From positions 1-64,000 of the forward strand of contig UQDA01000010.1 in assembly GCA_900539715.1 (NCBI GenBank): DNA of 64,000 nucleotides, given 5' to 3'. The position numbers were made by a program, and so were the translations under genes. The stretch is from an uncultured Lachnospiraceae bacterium. Its GTDB lineage: Bacteria; Bacillota; Clostridia; Lachnospirales; Lachnospiraceae. Shown here piece after piece: positions 16,997-25,617 of the stretch (positions are counted from its first letter, which is position 1; each line of letters begins with the position of its first letter). A model generated the notes under the pieces. The model was not told the origin of the DNA and made no database searches. It saw only the letters and a program-made list of their open reading frames with translations.

Positions 16997-17015
16997 AAGC
17001 GTTCCCCTAAACGTC

Positions 17016-17067
17016 CAACAAGGCTGCAGCCTAAGCGGTCCATTTCCGCAAAGCTGCAGCCTTGTTG
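17016..17067. terminator. Bidirectional terminator between the GH42 and choloylglycine-hydrolase-like genes
   Basis: CAACAAGGCTGCAGC / GCTGCAGCCTTGTTG are perfect 15-base arms around a 22-base loop, placed between convergent stops. Confidence 0.85.
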
Positions 17068-17071
17068 CTGT

Positions 17072-18202
17072 TTATTCTTCTATCTCTTCCCCATCGACGC
17101 CATAGCAGCGCACCGTTTCATAATCCCGGTTGCAGGAAAGCATGAGCGTCCGTTTTTCCAGATTATAAACGCCCGACCAGAGCGTACCGGAGAACACCCC
17201 GTCCTCCATTTTATCCTGTGCGACTGCCTCTAAAAGCCCCATCGCCTCATCCTCAGTCAGCACGCCGCCGCTTTCTTTTAATCCTTCCGTAAGGATTTTC
17301 CAGCGGTCCTGTCCTTTTCCGTCTCCGTAAGAAGCTCCGGGCGTCAGTACAAAATTTGTCGTCGCCAGCTTTTCCCCTTCTTCGGCTCGTATCACGCTCA
17401 TCACGTTGTCCACATATTCCACCGTTGCGCTGTCCCCGGATGCGTCCGCTATCTGAAAATGATACGGCGCATTTGCCGAAGAATGCATATCGTACTGCTC
17501 CAAAAGACCAATGGCTTCCTCTACGGTCGCCGCCTTATCCAAAACCATGCGGATGGCAGACGTTGTCGTGATAGGTGTCTTTCCGGTCTCCTGGACCGTC
17601 GGCTCATTAAAAAGCTGAAGCACGCCGATAGCCAGCCCTGCCTCGTTCACGCCATCCAGCGGAATGTACGGAGCCGCCAGCGCGAGCGCCTTATCCTGCA
17701 CGCTCGAACCGTCTTTAAACCCGATGTAGCTTAAATTTACCATCGAGATAGACTCATAGCCTTCCTCCGGGTCGGTATGCACGAGCGCATAAGCTGCCTG
17801 CTTATTGTCAAAGTTGCGGCCAAAAAGCTTTTCACCCTCCGATGTTTCCGCTGCGAATGTGGAGCATCCCAAATCCGGCAGGCTTATTTCGACCGGAAGC
17901 CCCTTCATCAGCTTTTTTACGACAAAGCCCGCCAGCTCGCTGTCTGTCCGCGCCCCGCTCTCCAAAAACTCATCCAGCCCATAATCGGTCTTGTAATCCA
18001 TCGTATAATAAAAATCATCCTGTTTCTGCAAAGACCATACGCTTCCCAATTCCCTGCGGAATATAAAAAGAACGCATAATACAGCCGCCAGTATCACTGC
18101 CGCTATGACTGCGAACGCCGTCAGTATAACTCTCCCAATCCTTCTGCCGCGTGTCAGGGAGCTTTTTTCTTCCCCGTTTCCATGTAAAAAAGCTGATGCC
18201 AT
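17072..18202 (-). CDS. Membrane-anchored linear amide C-N hydrolase (choloylglycine hydrolase family)
   Basis: Ntn-fold hydrolase of the bile-salt hydrolase/penicillin-V acylase family, 376 residues. Residues ~22-48 form one membrane segment with positive residues before it (TRGRRIGR), so the enzyme sits outside the cell, attached to the membrane. The nucleophile is Cys113 in LGCSTFAAE; in cytosolic BSH the Cys is exposed at residue 2, so an internal Cys needs processing or a variant mechanism. FGRNFDNKQ, then VNEAGLAIGVLQL and SSANAPYHFQIADASG, match family blocks. Substrate (bile salt, N-acyl signal or beta-lactam) cannot be read off. GGAGAA site before the ATG. Confidence 0.8.
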   Translation of the reverse strand: MASAFLHGNGEEKSSLTRGRRIGRVILTAFAVIAAVILAAVLCVLFIFRRELGSVWSLQKQDDFYYTMDYKTDYGLDEFLESGARTDSELAGFVVKKLMKGLPVEISLPDLGCSTFAAETSEGEKLFGRNFDNKQAAYALVHTDPEEGYESISMVNLSYIGFKDGSSVQDKALALAAPYIPLDGVNEAGLAIGVLQLFNEPTVQETGKTPITTTSAIRMVLDKAATVEEAIGLLEQYDMHSSANAPYHFQIADASGDSATVEYVDNVMSVIRAEEGEKLATTNFVLTPGASYGDGKGQDRWKILTEGLKESGGVLTEDEAMGLLEAVAQDKMEDGVFSGTLWSGVYNLEKRTLMLSCNRDYETVRCYGVDGEEIEE

Positions 18203-18238
18203 GTTCCGTTTCTCCTTTTTTATCAGGAGAACAAAGCC

Positions 18239-18706
18239 CTATGAATGCAGCGGTGCAAACACCGTCTCGTAATCCGTTTCCATCTCCTCAAAATTTTTCA
18301 ACAGCTGTCCCAGCACTTTATAAAATATCACAAGCTCCTTCGGGTCGATACCTTCGTCCGCATGCCGGAGCAGTGTCTGTATCACTTCCACAATACGCTC
18401 TGTCTGCTCCCTGCCCTCCTCCGTCAGAAAATATCTGGCATTGTAACGTCCTTCCGCGCCTTCCTTACGTACCATCCCTGCCTTTATCAGTTCAGAAAAA
18501 GTACGCGATATCAGCGCCTGATCCAAATCACAGCGTTCCGCAACTTCTGAGAATCGCAGTCCCTCAGGATGCCTTCCCAGAATATATAAAACCGTGGTAT
18601 GGGCCGCTTTTAATCCCAGCTTTCCCATTCCTGCCGTCTTGATCGCCTGTATTTTTTTGTTCATGCGAGACACAGAAAGTGTAAATTTCAGAAAACGGTC
18701 ATCCAT
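18239..18706 (-). CDS. MarR-family transcriptional regulator
   Basis: The 155-residue winged-helix regulator has DNA-binding blocks LRFSEVAERCDLDQALISRTFSEL (recognition part) and the wing GRYNARYFLTEEGRE. Two palindromes in its own promoter (18725-18741 and 18759-18776) fit autoregulation. The choloylglycine-hydrolase-like gene follows 36 bp downstream in the same direction, so it is the likely regulated partner. GGAGGAAC site before the ATG. Confidence 0.88.
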   Translation of the reverse strand: MDDRFLKFTLSVSRMNKKIQAIKTAGMGKLGLKAAHTTVLYILGRHPEGLRFSEVAERCDLDQALISRTFSELIKAGMVRKEGAEGRYNARYFLTEEGREQTERIVEVIQTLLRHADEGIDPKELVIFYKVLGQLLKNFEEMETDYETVFAPLHS

Positions 18707-18724
18707 TTTTTGTTCCTCCTGTTG

Positions 18725-18776
18725 TCTGTACCCGGTACAGATTGTATTATATCTATTTTTGTTGATATGTCAACAA
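18725..18776 (-). promoter_or_regulatory. marR promoter with two palindromic operators
   Basis: On the minus strand the promoter is TTGACA, a 16-base spacer, then TATAAT (-35 at 18768-18773, -10 at 18746-18751). The 18-bp palindrome TTGTTGA-TATG-TCAACAA (18759-18776) covers the -35. The 17-bp palindrome TCTGTACC-C-GGTACAGA (18725-18741) covers the start point. The -35 overlaps the stop codon of the upstream carbonic-anhydrase-like gene. Confidence 0.75.
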
Positions 18777-19279
18777 TTATTTTGCTGCATATATTCCCGA
18801 TATTCTCTGCTTTCCTTCACATAGTGGTCCGCATTTATCCGGTTTGCCTCTATCTCCTCTTCACGGACCTTTCTCACGACCTTTGCCGGACTCCCAAGCA
18901 CAAGTGACCCGTCCGGAACGACGGTCCCCTGCGTCACAAGCGCCCCTGCTCCCACGATACAGTTTTTCCCTATCTCCGCACCGTTTAAAACAATCGCCCC
19001 CATCCCTATCAGGCTGTTGTCCCCGACTGTACAGCCATGTACGATGGCGCCGTGTCCTATCGTTACGTTACGCCCGATATTCACATCAAATCCTTTGTCC
19101 ACATGTATCACACAGTTATCCTGCACATTCGTACGTGCGCCGATGGAAACGCTCCCTTCTCCCGCTCGCACTGTAGCATGAAACCATATGCTGCACTCCT
19201 CGGCAATACGTACATCTCCGTACACCGCCGCATCCGGTGCGACGAAAGCGCTCTCTGCAATTTTCGGTTTTTTCAGCAT
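18770..19279 (-). CDS. Gamma-carbonic-anhydrase-like left-handed beta-helix protein
   Basis: The 169-residue hexapeptide-repeat protein of the CamH/PaaY/YrdA type is expected to be a trimer with metal sites between subunits. Candidate histidine ligands are in VIHVDKG, IGHGAIVHGC and the repeat coils (IGARTNVQDN, IGMGAIVLNG). It ends in a helix (YVKESREYREYMQQ). Activity as a true anhydrase is not assured, as many relatives are inactive or act as acyltransferase partners. AAAGGGG site before the ATG. Single gene. Confidence 0.88.
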   Translation of the reverse strand: MLKKPKIAESAFVAPDAAVYGDVRIAEECSIWFHATVRAGEGSVSIGARTNVQDNCVIHVDKGFDVNIGRNVTIGHGAIVHGCTVGDNSLIGMGAIVLNGAEIGKNCIVGAGALVTQGTVVPDGSLVLGSPAKVVRKVREEEIEANRINADHYVKESREYREYMQQNNC

Positions 19280-19488
19280 TTTTCCCCTTTCTTCCGCTCA
19301 TCCTTTCCATCATTTGCCCGGATGAAGCACGTCAGCCTGCCCGGCTGTTCCATTTTGTACATTCCGCCATGTCCCGATATGGAGATATTTTATCACATTC
19401 CATACCCGTTTTCATCTCCAAAAATCCCGACTGTGTACATAAACCGCCTCCCTTTATCCCCCGTTTGATAACCGGACGATACTTTCCC

Positions 19489-19517
19489 TTGCAAACGCCC
19501 GCATTTCCCGATATACT
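19489..19517 (+). promoter_or_regulatory. Promoter for the ABC-F gene
   Basis: TTGCAA (19489-19494), a 17-base spacer and TATACT (19512-19517), about 55 bases before the ATG at 19572. The preceding ~200 bases (19280-19488) hold nothing else that I can support. Confidence 0.6.
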
Positions 19518-19571
19518 GCATGATGAAATATCTATACGAACGCACAAAACAGTTATGAACGGAGAATCAAC

Positions 19572-21128
19572 ATGAGCATATTAAATGTAGAACATCTGTC
19601 CCACGGCTTCGGCGACAGAGCGATATTCCACGACGTTTCCTTCCGCCTCTTAAAAGGCGAGCACATCGGACTGATCGGTGCAAACGGCGAGGGAAAATCC
19701 ACTTTCATGAACATCATCACCGGACGGTTCATGCCCGATGAGGGCAAGGTCGAGTGGTCTAAAAATGTCCGCGCAGGCTATCTTGACCAGCACACCGCCC
19801 TCGAAAAAGGCATGACAATACGTCAGGTGCTCACCTCCGCCTTCGATTTTCTTCTTGATATGGAGCAGGAATTAAACGGCATCTATGACAAAATGGGCGA
19901 AGCCGATGAAGACGGATTACAGGCTCTTATGGAAGAAGCCGGGACCTTGCAGGAGCTTTTGACCGCACATGACTTCTATATGATAGATTCTAAAGTAGAG
20001 GAAGTCGGACGTGCCCTCGGTCTTGCGGATATCGGTCTGGAAAAAGACGTTTCCGAGCTATCCGGCGGTCAGCGTACAAAAGTGCTCCTCGGAAAACTCC
20101 TTCTGGAAAAGCCTGACATCCTTCTTCTGGACGAGCCTACCAACTATCTGGACGCCGTCCATATCGAATGGCTCAAACGCTACTTAAACGAATATGAAAA
20201 CGCCTTTATCCTGATTTCCCATGATATCCCGTTTTTGAACAGCGTCGTAAACCTCATCTACCATATGGATAACCAGCAGCTTACCCGCTATGTGGGTGAT
20301 TACGATAAATTCCAGGAAGTTTACGCCATGAAAAAAGCGCAATTGGAGGCCGCTTACAACAAGCAGCAGAAAGAGATCGCAGACTTAAAGGATTTTGTGG
20401 CGCGCAACAAGGCGCGCGTTTCCACCCGGAATATGGCGATGTCCCGCCAGAAGAAGCTCGATAAGATGGACGTAATAGAGCTGCAGGCAGAAAAACCGAA
20501 ACCGGAATTTAATTTCAAAGAGGCACGCACGCCCGGCCGCTATATCTTCCAGACCAACGAGCTTATCATCGGCTACGATGAACCCCTCTCCTCCCCGCTG
20601 ACCCTTGCGATGGAACGCGGTCAGAAAATCGTGCTTACCGGCGCAAACGGAATTGGAAAGTCCACTCTGTTAAAGAGCATACTCGGCCTTATCCCGCCGA
20701 TTTCAGGCACAGTCGAGCAGGGTGATTATCTGGAGATAGGATATTTCGAACAGGAAATGAGTCAGGACATCTCCACAACCTGCATCGAGGAGATATGGCA
20801 GGAATTTCCTGGCTACAGCCAGTATGAAGTGCGCTCGGCCCTTGCAAAATGCGGACTGACGACAAAGCATATTGAAAGTCTCGTCAAGGTGCTTTCCGGA
20901 GGCGAGCAGGCAAAGGTTCGCCTCTGCAAGCTCATCAACCGCCCCTCCAACGTGCTCGTGCTCGACGAGCCTACAAACCATCTGGATGTAGATGCAAAGG
21001 ACGAATTAAAACGCGCCCTGCTCGCTTATAAGGGCAGCATCCTTATGGTATGCCACGAGCCCGAATTTTACGAAGGGCTCGCCGACGCTGTATGGGACGC
21101 TTCCAAATGGACGACAAGAACCGTATAA
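19572..21128 (+). CDS. ABC-F family ATPase (ribosome-associated)
   Basis: The 518-residue soluble protein has two ABC domains and no membrane segment. First domain: Walker A GANGEGKST, signature LSGGQRTK, Walker B ILLLDEPTNYLD. A charged linker of ~80 residues (about 240-320) follows. Second domain: Walker A GANGIGKST, signature LSGGEQAK, Walker B LVLDEPTNHLD. ABC-F proteins act at the ribosomal E site, relieving stalls or giving antibiotic protection. The overall layout is closest to the housekeeping YbiT/YkpA branch. A short leader without an obvious uORF argues against an inducible resistance gene. Confidence 0.92.
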   Translation: MSILNVEHLSHGFGDRAIFHDVSFRLLKGEHIGLIGANGEGKSTFMNIITGRFMPDEGKVEWSKNVRAGYLDQHTALEKGMTIRQVLTSAFDFLLDMEQELNGIYDKMGEADEDGLQALMEEAGTLQELLTAHDFYMIDSKVEEVGRALGLADIGLEKDVSELSGGQRTKVLLGKLLLEKPDILLLDEPTNYLDAVHIEWLKRYLNEYENAFILISHDIPFLNSVVNLIYHMDNQQLTRYVGDYDKFQEVYAMKKAQLEAAYNKQQKEIADLKDFVARNKARVSTRNMAMSRQKKLDKMDVIELQAEKPKPEFNFKEARTPGRYIFQTNELIIGYDEPLSSPLTLAMERGQKIVLTGANGIGKSTLLKSILGLIPPISGTVEQGDYLEIGYFEQEMSQDISTTCIEEIWQEFPGYSQYEVRSALAKCGLTTKHIESLVKVLSGGEQAKVRLCKLINRPSNVLVLDEPTNHLDVDAKDELKRALLAYKGSILMVCHEPEFYEGLADAVWDASKWTTRTV

Positions 21129-21151
21129 CCGTCCCGATACTGACAGATACA

Positions 21152-21203
21152 AAAACAGGGCGTCTGGAATTCTTTTTTGTAGGATTCCAGACGTCCTGTT
21201 TTC
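21152..21203. terminator. Bidirectional terminator after the ABC-F gene
   Basis: AAAACAGG and CGTCTGGAAT pair with ATTCCAGACG and CCTGTTTT with one internal mismatch. A and T tracts lie on both sides, between convergent genes. Confidence 0.85.
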
Positions 21204-21854
21204 TTAAAATTCCCGTTTTTCATAAAATTTCAGCGAAATCACAAATGATACTGCTGCGATTGCCAGCGCCGCTGCCAGCACTCCTGCCGCCGAAAAACCC
21301 GTCATACTTTCCATAATCTGTCCTGCATCGGCTCTTGCCATATCCCCTTGACCGGTCAGGCTCGCAGAAGCTCCCGCCAGTCCTCCGACAATCGCCATCA
21401 CTGCGATCATCCATATCCGCCCCTTTGTAGTCCCGAAACGAAATATGACCGGAAGTTCCAGCGCCATACACAGGCAGCCGCACGCAAACACTATCAGCAT
21501 ACCCGGAACCCCGAAAAACCGCGCCTTCCCCGGAGCCAACAGGCCTGCCGCCAGCATGATGCCTGCCGTGAGAAATGTCACAAACAGACCGCTCAGCAGC
21601 CCGAGGACATATTTTTCAAGCACAAATTCCTTTCTCGAAACCGGAAGCGTCACCGCAACAGAATCCCACTTGCTGCGCTCGTCCAACGCCATCACAGTCT
21701 GAACAGTCAACATTCCCACAAATACATTCATCGCCGCGAACAAAAACGCCATTCCTGAAAATGCTGCCACCGCCGCATATATCATGTGAAAAATCAGCAT
21801 CACCCTCCACTGTCTGCACAAAACATACCAGTCCTTCAATAAAAGTCCTTTCAT
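21204..21854 (-). CDS. ABC-2-type transporter permease
   Basis: The 216-residue protein has about six membrane segments (for example MLIFHMIYAAVAAFSGMAFL and LLSGLFVTFLTAGIMLAAGL). It follows the ATPase gene with a 4-bp overlap (21851-21854). It is the membrane half of an exporter of the YtrA-operon kind, where a GntR repressor, ATPase and permease are consecutive. Substrate unknown; related systems respond to cell-wall antibiotics or peptides. Confidence 0.85.
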   Translation of the reverse strand: MKGLLLKDWYVLCRQWRVMLIFHMIYAAVAAFSGMAFLFAAMNVFVGMLTVQTVMALDERSKWDSVAVTLPVSRKEFVLEKYVLGLLSGLFVTFLTAGIMLAAGLLAPGKARFFGVPGMLIVFACGCLCMALELPVIFRFGTTKGRIWMIAVMAIVGGLAGASASLTGQGDMARADAGQIMESMTGFSAAGVLAAALAIAAVSFVISLKFYEKREF

Positions 21855-22702
21855 GCTCTTCCCTCCTTTGCGATCGCTACGATTATCTCCTCGATGCCTG
21901 CCCGCTGAATCTGCATCCCGTCGGGCAGAAGTCCGCGCTTTACGACAGCCTCCACGTCAAACTCACTCTTTCTTGCAGAAACGACAGCTTCAGGACATAT
22001 CGCTTCAAATTCCTTCTTACCGACATGTAATATTCCGTACTTCTCCAAAATCTCATCCTTTTCTTCACAGAATAAAACTCTGCCCTGATGAAGGAAGGTC
22101 ACATAATCGCATATTTTCTCCAAATCTGTTACGATATGGGACGATATCAGGATGGAATGTTCCTCCTCCCGCGTAAAATCATTAAATACATCCAGAATCT
22201 CATCCCGCGCCATCGGATCGAGCCCGCCTGTCGCTTCATCCAATAATAACAGCTTCGCATTGTGTGAAAGCGCCGCCGCAAGAGACAGCTTCATTTTCAT
22301 TCCCCTTGAAAATTCCTGAAATCTCTTTTTCTGCGGAAGTTGAAAACGGTCCAGCCAGCCGTAAAACGTATCCTTTTCCCAGTTTTCATAAAATCCCGCC
22401 ATTACGCGGTCCACCTGCTTCGGCGTCAGCTCGTCCGGGAAACACGCTTCATCCATCACCACGCCTATCTCCTGTTTTTTTCTTTGAAAATCTGCAGCCC
22501 CCGTATCGCATCCCAACACCCGTATAATTCCCTCATCGGGACGCACAGCTCCTGTTATCGCTTTGATGGTTGTGCTTTTTCCTGCGCCGTTTTCTCCTAT
22601 CAGCCCCATGATACATCCGGACGGCAGCGTAAAGCCCACATGATCAAGTGTATAATCACGATATCTTTTTGTTACATTTTCCAAATATAATGCTTCCTGC
22701 AT
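21851..22702 (-). CDS. ABC transporter ATP-binding protein
   Basis: The 283-residue cytosolic ATPase has Walker A GENGAGKST, a degenerate signature FSRGMKMKLSLAAAL, Walker B LLLLDEATGGLDP and switch His in ISSHIV. An additional C-terminal domain of ~70 residues follows. The start at 22702 is chosen for its GAAAGGAA site; the reading frame continues upstream but without one. It lies 19 bp after the GntR gene and overlaps the permease gene by 4 bp. Confidence 0.9.
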   Translation of the reverse strand: MQEALYLENVTKRYRDYTLDHVGFTLPSGCIMGLIGENGAGKSTTIKAITGAVRPDEGIIRVLGCDTGAADFQRKKQEIGVVMDEACFPDELTPKQVDRVMAGFYENWEKDTFYGWLDRFQLPQKKRFQEFSRGMKMKLSLAAALSHNAKLLLLDEATGGLDPMARDEILDVFNDFTREEEHSILISSHIVTDLEKICDYVTFLHQGRVLFCEEKDEILEKYGILHVGKKEFEAICPEAVVSARKSEFDVEAVVKRGLLPDGMQIQRAGIEEIIVAIAKEGRA

Positions 22703-22721
22703 TTCTGTTTCCTTTCTTCGC

Positions 22722-23093
22722 TCAATCCTCTCCCAGCAGCGCAAACATCTCCAAAAGCTCCTGCTTTGAAAGTCCGCATGCCGCTGCCAGCTCATAGGCC
22801 GCGCTCATATGCTCCTCAATCTTTTTCAGATTCTCTTCCCTTATCAACTCCAGATTCTTCTTCGCCACAAAGCTTCCCTTGCCTGTCACCGTATAAATGA
22901 AGCCTTCCCGTTCCAGCTCCTCGTACGCCCGTTTCGTCGTGATAACGCTGATGCGCAGCTCCTTTGCAAGTCCCCTGATAGACGGGAGCAGCTCGCCTTC
23001 CTTTAACGCTCCCGACAAAATGAGCTTCTTTATCTGCGAATATATCTGGTCATAGATAGGCTGGTCTCCCATGTTGCTGATGATGATGTCCAG
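22722..23093 (-). CDS. GntR-family regulator, YtrA subfamily (probable CTG start)
   Basis: The 123-residue regulator has a winged helix near the N-terminus (PIYDQIYSQIKKLILSGALK, then SIRGLAKELRISVITTKRAYEEL) and a short C-terminal helical part, the YtrA layout. Start choice: the in-frame ATGs at 23135 and 23126 lie inside or upstream of the -10 box of a near-perfect promoter, so they cannot be used. A GGAGGTGA site is followed at 23093 by CTG, and homologues begin DIIISN just there. A GTG at 23102 lies inside the ribosome site. It represses its own operon, judging from the palindrome over the -10. Confidence 0.8.
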   Translation of the reverse strand: MDIIISNMGDQPIYDQIYSQIKKLILSGALKEGELLPSIRGLAKELRISVITTKRAYEELEREGFIYTVTGKGSFVAKKNLELIREENLKKIEEHMSAAYELAAACGLSKQELLEMFALLGED

Positions 23094-23112
23094 CTTCCTC
23101 ACCTCCGTTCTT

Positions 23113-23152
23113 GTGTATATACTCATTATATACACTATCTACATTTTGTCAA
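23113..23152 (-). promoter_or_regulatory. Promoter and operator of the GntR/ABC operon
   Basis: On the minus strand: TTGACA (23147-23152), a 16-base spacer and TATAAT (23125-23130). GTGTATATA-CTCAT-TATATACAC (23113-23135) has perfect 9-base arms and covers the -10 and start point, a placement typical of YtrA-type autorepression. Confidence 0.8.
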
Positions 23153-23200
23153 CCGGTTTTCAAAAAATATGTTACACTCATCGGACGAAGAACGAAACAG

Positions 23201-23230
23201 ACCCCCAAAGAGCCGCAGCCCTTTGGGGGT
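23201..23230 (-). terminator. Hairpin terminator after the MgtC gene
   Basis: ACCCCCAAAG / CTTTGGGGGT are perfect 10-base arms with a 10-base loop, 11 bp beyond the MgtC stop. Confidence 0.7.
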
Positions 23231-23240
23231 CCATATCACT

Positions 23241-23936
23241 TCACATCTCCCTTATAAACGTCACTCCGTCCAGCTTTCCATACTCCTCGATAATCTGCGC
23301 ATGGAGTACCGGTTCTTCAAAATGCAGTGTCATATTTACTGAAACGACCCTGCTGCCGTCTACATCTTTTCCGCGCCTCACCTCCAGATTGTCCATCCGG
23401 CATCCGTGCTCCCGCCCGTATCCCAGAAACGCGCTCAGATCCTTCATCCGTATAAGCTCCACATATACCGCAAATACCTTTGATCTGCGGCTCAGGCGTT
23501 TATCGACAACATGCAGTATCCGCAGAGAACACCATATCGCCGCAAAGCCGATGATAGCGCCGGAATAAAAGCCGGCTCCCAAGGCCAGTCCAAGGCAGGC
23601 ATCCGCCCATAATCCTGCTGCCGTTGTCAGCCCTTTTACCTGATTCTGACGCGTAACGAGGATAGTTCCTGCTCCCAGAAACCCTATACCGCTGATGACC
23701 TGGGCCGCGATACGTCCCGGGTCTCCGGTTCCCGTCCCCTGATTCAGATATATCCCTGTCATCATTGCGATAGCAGACCCTAAGCATACTACCATGTATG
23801 TCCTAAATCCTGCCGGACGCCCTTTCTTTTCACGCTCATAGCCCAATACCCCGCTGAAAAGCATCGCCAGCACCGTTCTTAATAAAATCGACTGCAGCGT
23901 CAGCTCCTGCAATGCCGCTATCTGCTCCAGTACCAT
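23241..23936 (-). CDS. MgtC/SapB-family membrane protein
   Basis: The 231-residue protein has about five N-terminal membrane helices and a C-terminal soluble ACT-like domain (~residues 150-231). Family blocks: LGYEREKKGRPAGFRT, SGIGFLGAGTI, GLTTAAGLWADACLGLALG. MgtC proteins in pathogens modulate the F1Fo ATPase and help in low magnesium; gut commensal relatives have unknown roles. The ATG at 23936 has a GGAGGGG site, while an in-frame GTG 21 bases upstream does not. Single gene. Confidence 0.92.
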   Translation of the reverse strand: MVLEQIAALQELTLQSILLRTVLAMLFSGVLGYEREKKGRPAGFRTYMVVCLGSAIAMMTGIYLNQGTGTGDPGRIAAQVISGIGFLGAGTILVTRQNQVKGLTTAAGLWADACLGLALGAGFYSGAIIGFAAIWCSLRILHVVDKRLSRRSKVFAVYVELIRMKDLSAFLGYGREHGCRMDNLEVRRGKDVDGSRVVSVNMTLHFEEPVLHAQIIEEYGKLDGVTFIREM

Positions 23937-23996
23937 CTTCCCCCTCCATTCTGCCACTTCATCTGATTCCTGTCATTTCCCCCGAAACAACACCTT

Positions 23997-24587
23997 TTAT
24001 AAATACCGTTCATCATAGACCGCTCGAACCCCGCCCACAAACTTCCTCCGGGTGCGGGCGCACACCAGACGGGCATCCCCGATCTGACGGACAGAAAGCC
24101 GCACCGGAACCGCCACTTCTTTTAAATGCATCCCTATCAGCGTATCCCCGATATCCATCCCCGCATGTGCCCGAATATGCTCGACCGCACATGGCGTCTC
24201 AAAATGTTTCCATGCCGCTGTTGCAAAAGAGCCTCCTGCCTTGGGCTGGGGCACCACGTTTACAGGCTCATATCCATATCTCTCTGCCGCCTCCTCCTCG
24301 ACTATCAACGCCCGGTTCAAATGTTCGCAGCACTGGGCCGCCAGGTATACCCCCGCTTCCTTTGCCGCCCGATAAATCCCGTCAAATACATGCTCCGCAA
24401 GCTCCGGACTGGAAAAAGTCCCTATTCTTTCGCCGCCCACCTCGCTCGTGGAACACCCGACCACAAGAATTTCTCCGTGCCTCAGCTGTGCGGTTTCTAT
24501 AAGTTCCTTCGCTGCGCCGTATGCCTCCTGACTTATCTTATCATATGCGCTGTCTGCGCCGCTTTTATGAACGTCCTTTTTTTCCAT
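23997..24587 (-). CDS. UPF0340 (TIGR01440) family protein
   Basis: The 196-residue cytosolic protein of unknown function is identified by the conserved GCSTSEVGGERIG and AAQCCEHLNRALIVE blocks with invariant Cys, His and Asn, and by VVPQPKAGGSFA. The start at 24587 is chosen for its GGAAGGCGG site. An earlier GTG would touch the stop of the upstream isomerase-like gene. Likely co-transcribed with that gene. Confidence 0.85.
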   Translation of the reverse strand: MEKKDVHKSGADSAYDKISQEAYGAAKELIETAQLRHGEILVVGCSTSEVGGERIGTFSSPELAEHVFDGIYRAAKEAGVYLAAQCCEHLNRALIVEEEAAERYGYEPVNVVPQPKAGGSFATAAWKHFETPCAVEHIRAHAGMDIGDTLIGMHLKEVAVPVRLSVRQIGDARLVCARTRRKFVGGVRAVYDERYL

Positions 24588-24613
24588 CAAAACCGCCTTC
24601 CCTTCTGCTTTCA

Positions 24614-25543
24614 CTATACTTCCGCATAAATCCTGCGGATATATCCGGCCGCATCCATCGCATTTTCAGGCACTGTATCCTCCAGCGTGCATGCGATCCA
24701 CGGCTTTTTCTCCTTTAAAAATTTCAATATCGGTCGGTAATCCATCATCCCTGTTCCTGCCGCCGCATTCACAAACTGTCCGTTTTCAATTCTGAAATCT
24801 TTAATATGAGCAACTGCAATCTCATTCTCCAGAATCTCCATTGCCTCTCCCAGAATTTCTTCCCGGTTCTCATAATTTTGAATATAAAGTAAATTGACCG
24901 GATCAAAAATAATCTGAAGATTTGGAGATCCTATTTCATCCAGCATCCTGCGCGCCAGCTTCGGCGTATGCACAATGTGGGTCGCCACCGGTTCGATACC
25001 TATGATCACTCCCATCTGCTCCGCATACCTGACAACAGGTTTTAATCCATACAAAAAACTGCGAAACGCCTCTTCTGTATGACATTCCGGCACAAACCGA
25101 TACTCCGTATTCGGCGCTCCCGTCTCCGTCCCGACCACTCCGCAGCCTGCAAGCGCTGCAAGCCTGATATGAGCCATATAACGGTTCTGGATTTCTGTCA
25201 GCTGCCGCCTGTCCGGATTTGCCAGATTCAAGTAACAGCCCAGCACCGCAAAATCAATCCTATGCTCCGCAAACATCCTGCGAAGTATGTTTGCGTATCC
25301 CGGTGTAAGCGCCATATCCGCGCTCTCATTGGCTCCGAGAACCTTGGACAGCGCCACATGCGCACAGGTGAATCCCTGTTTCTCAATATAGGAAAGCCGT
25401 TCTTCCAGCCCCATCTGCGGCGTATCATGCAGACGCATTCCCAGATTCATCCGGTCTGTTGTCCAGATTCCCTGTAAAGACTGAGTATTTCCTTCTGCTT
25501 CCTGCTTCGTACCGCTTTTTTTGTTCATATCCTCACTTTTCAT
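24614..25543 (-). CDS. Sugar phosphate isomerase/epimerase-like TIM barrel protein
   Basis: The 309-residue protein is of the xylose-isomerase-like/AP-endonuclease-2 fold. Metal-site strands are visible: GTETGAPNTEYR, GIEPVATHIVHTP, IIFDPVNLLY, VAHIKDFRIENGQF and CTLEDTVPENA. The N-terminal ~30 residues are charged and probably flexible. It probably isomerises or epimerises a keto-sugar, specificity unknown. Strong AAGGAG site before the ATG. Confidence 0.85.
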   Translation of the reverse strand: MKSEDMNKKSGTKQEAEGNTQSLQGIWTTDRMNLGMRLHDTPQMGLEERLSYIEKQGFTCAHVALSKVLGANESADMALTPGYANILRRMFAEHRIDFAVLGCYLNLANPDRRQLTEIQNRYMAHIRLAALAGCGVVGTETGAPNTEYRFVPECHTEEAFRSFLYGLKPVVRYAEQMGVIIGIEPVATHIVHTPKLARRMLDEIGSPNLQIIFDPVNLLYIQNYENREEILGEAMEILENEIAVAHIKDFRIENGQFVNAAAGTGMMDYRPILKFLKEKKPWIACTLEDTVPENAMDAAGYIRRIYAEV

Positions 25544-25617
25544 TTTTGCTCCTTTTCCTCAACAGCCGCCGGGCTGCCGATGAAGATATCTCTATTTTTA
25601 CACAATTTCAAAAACTG

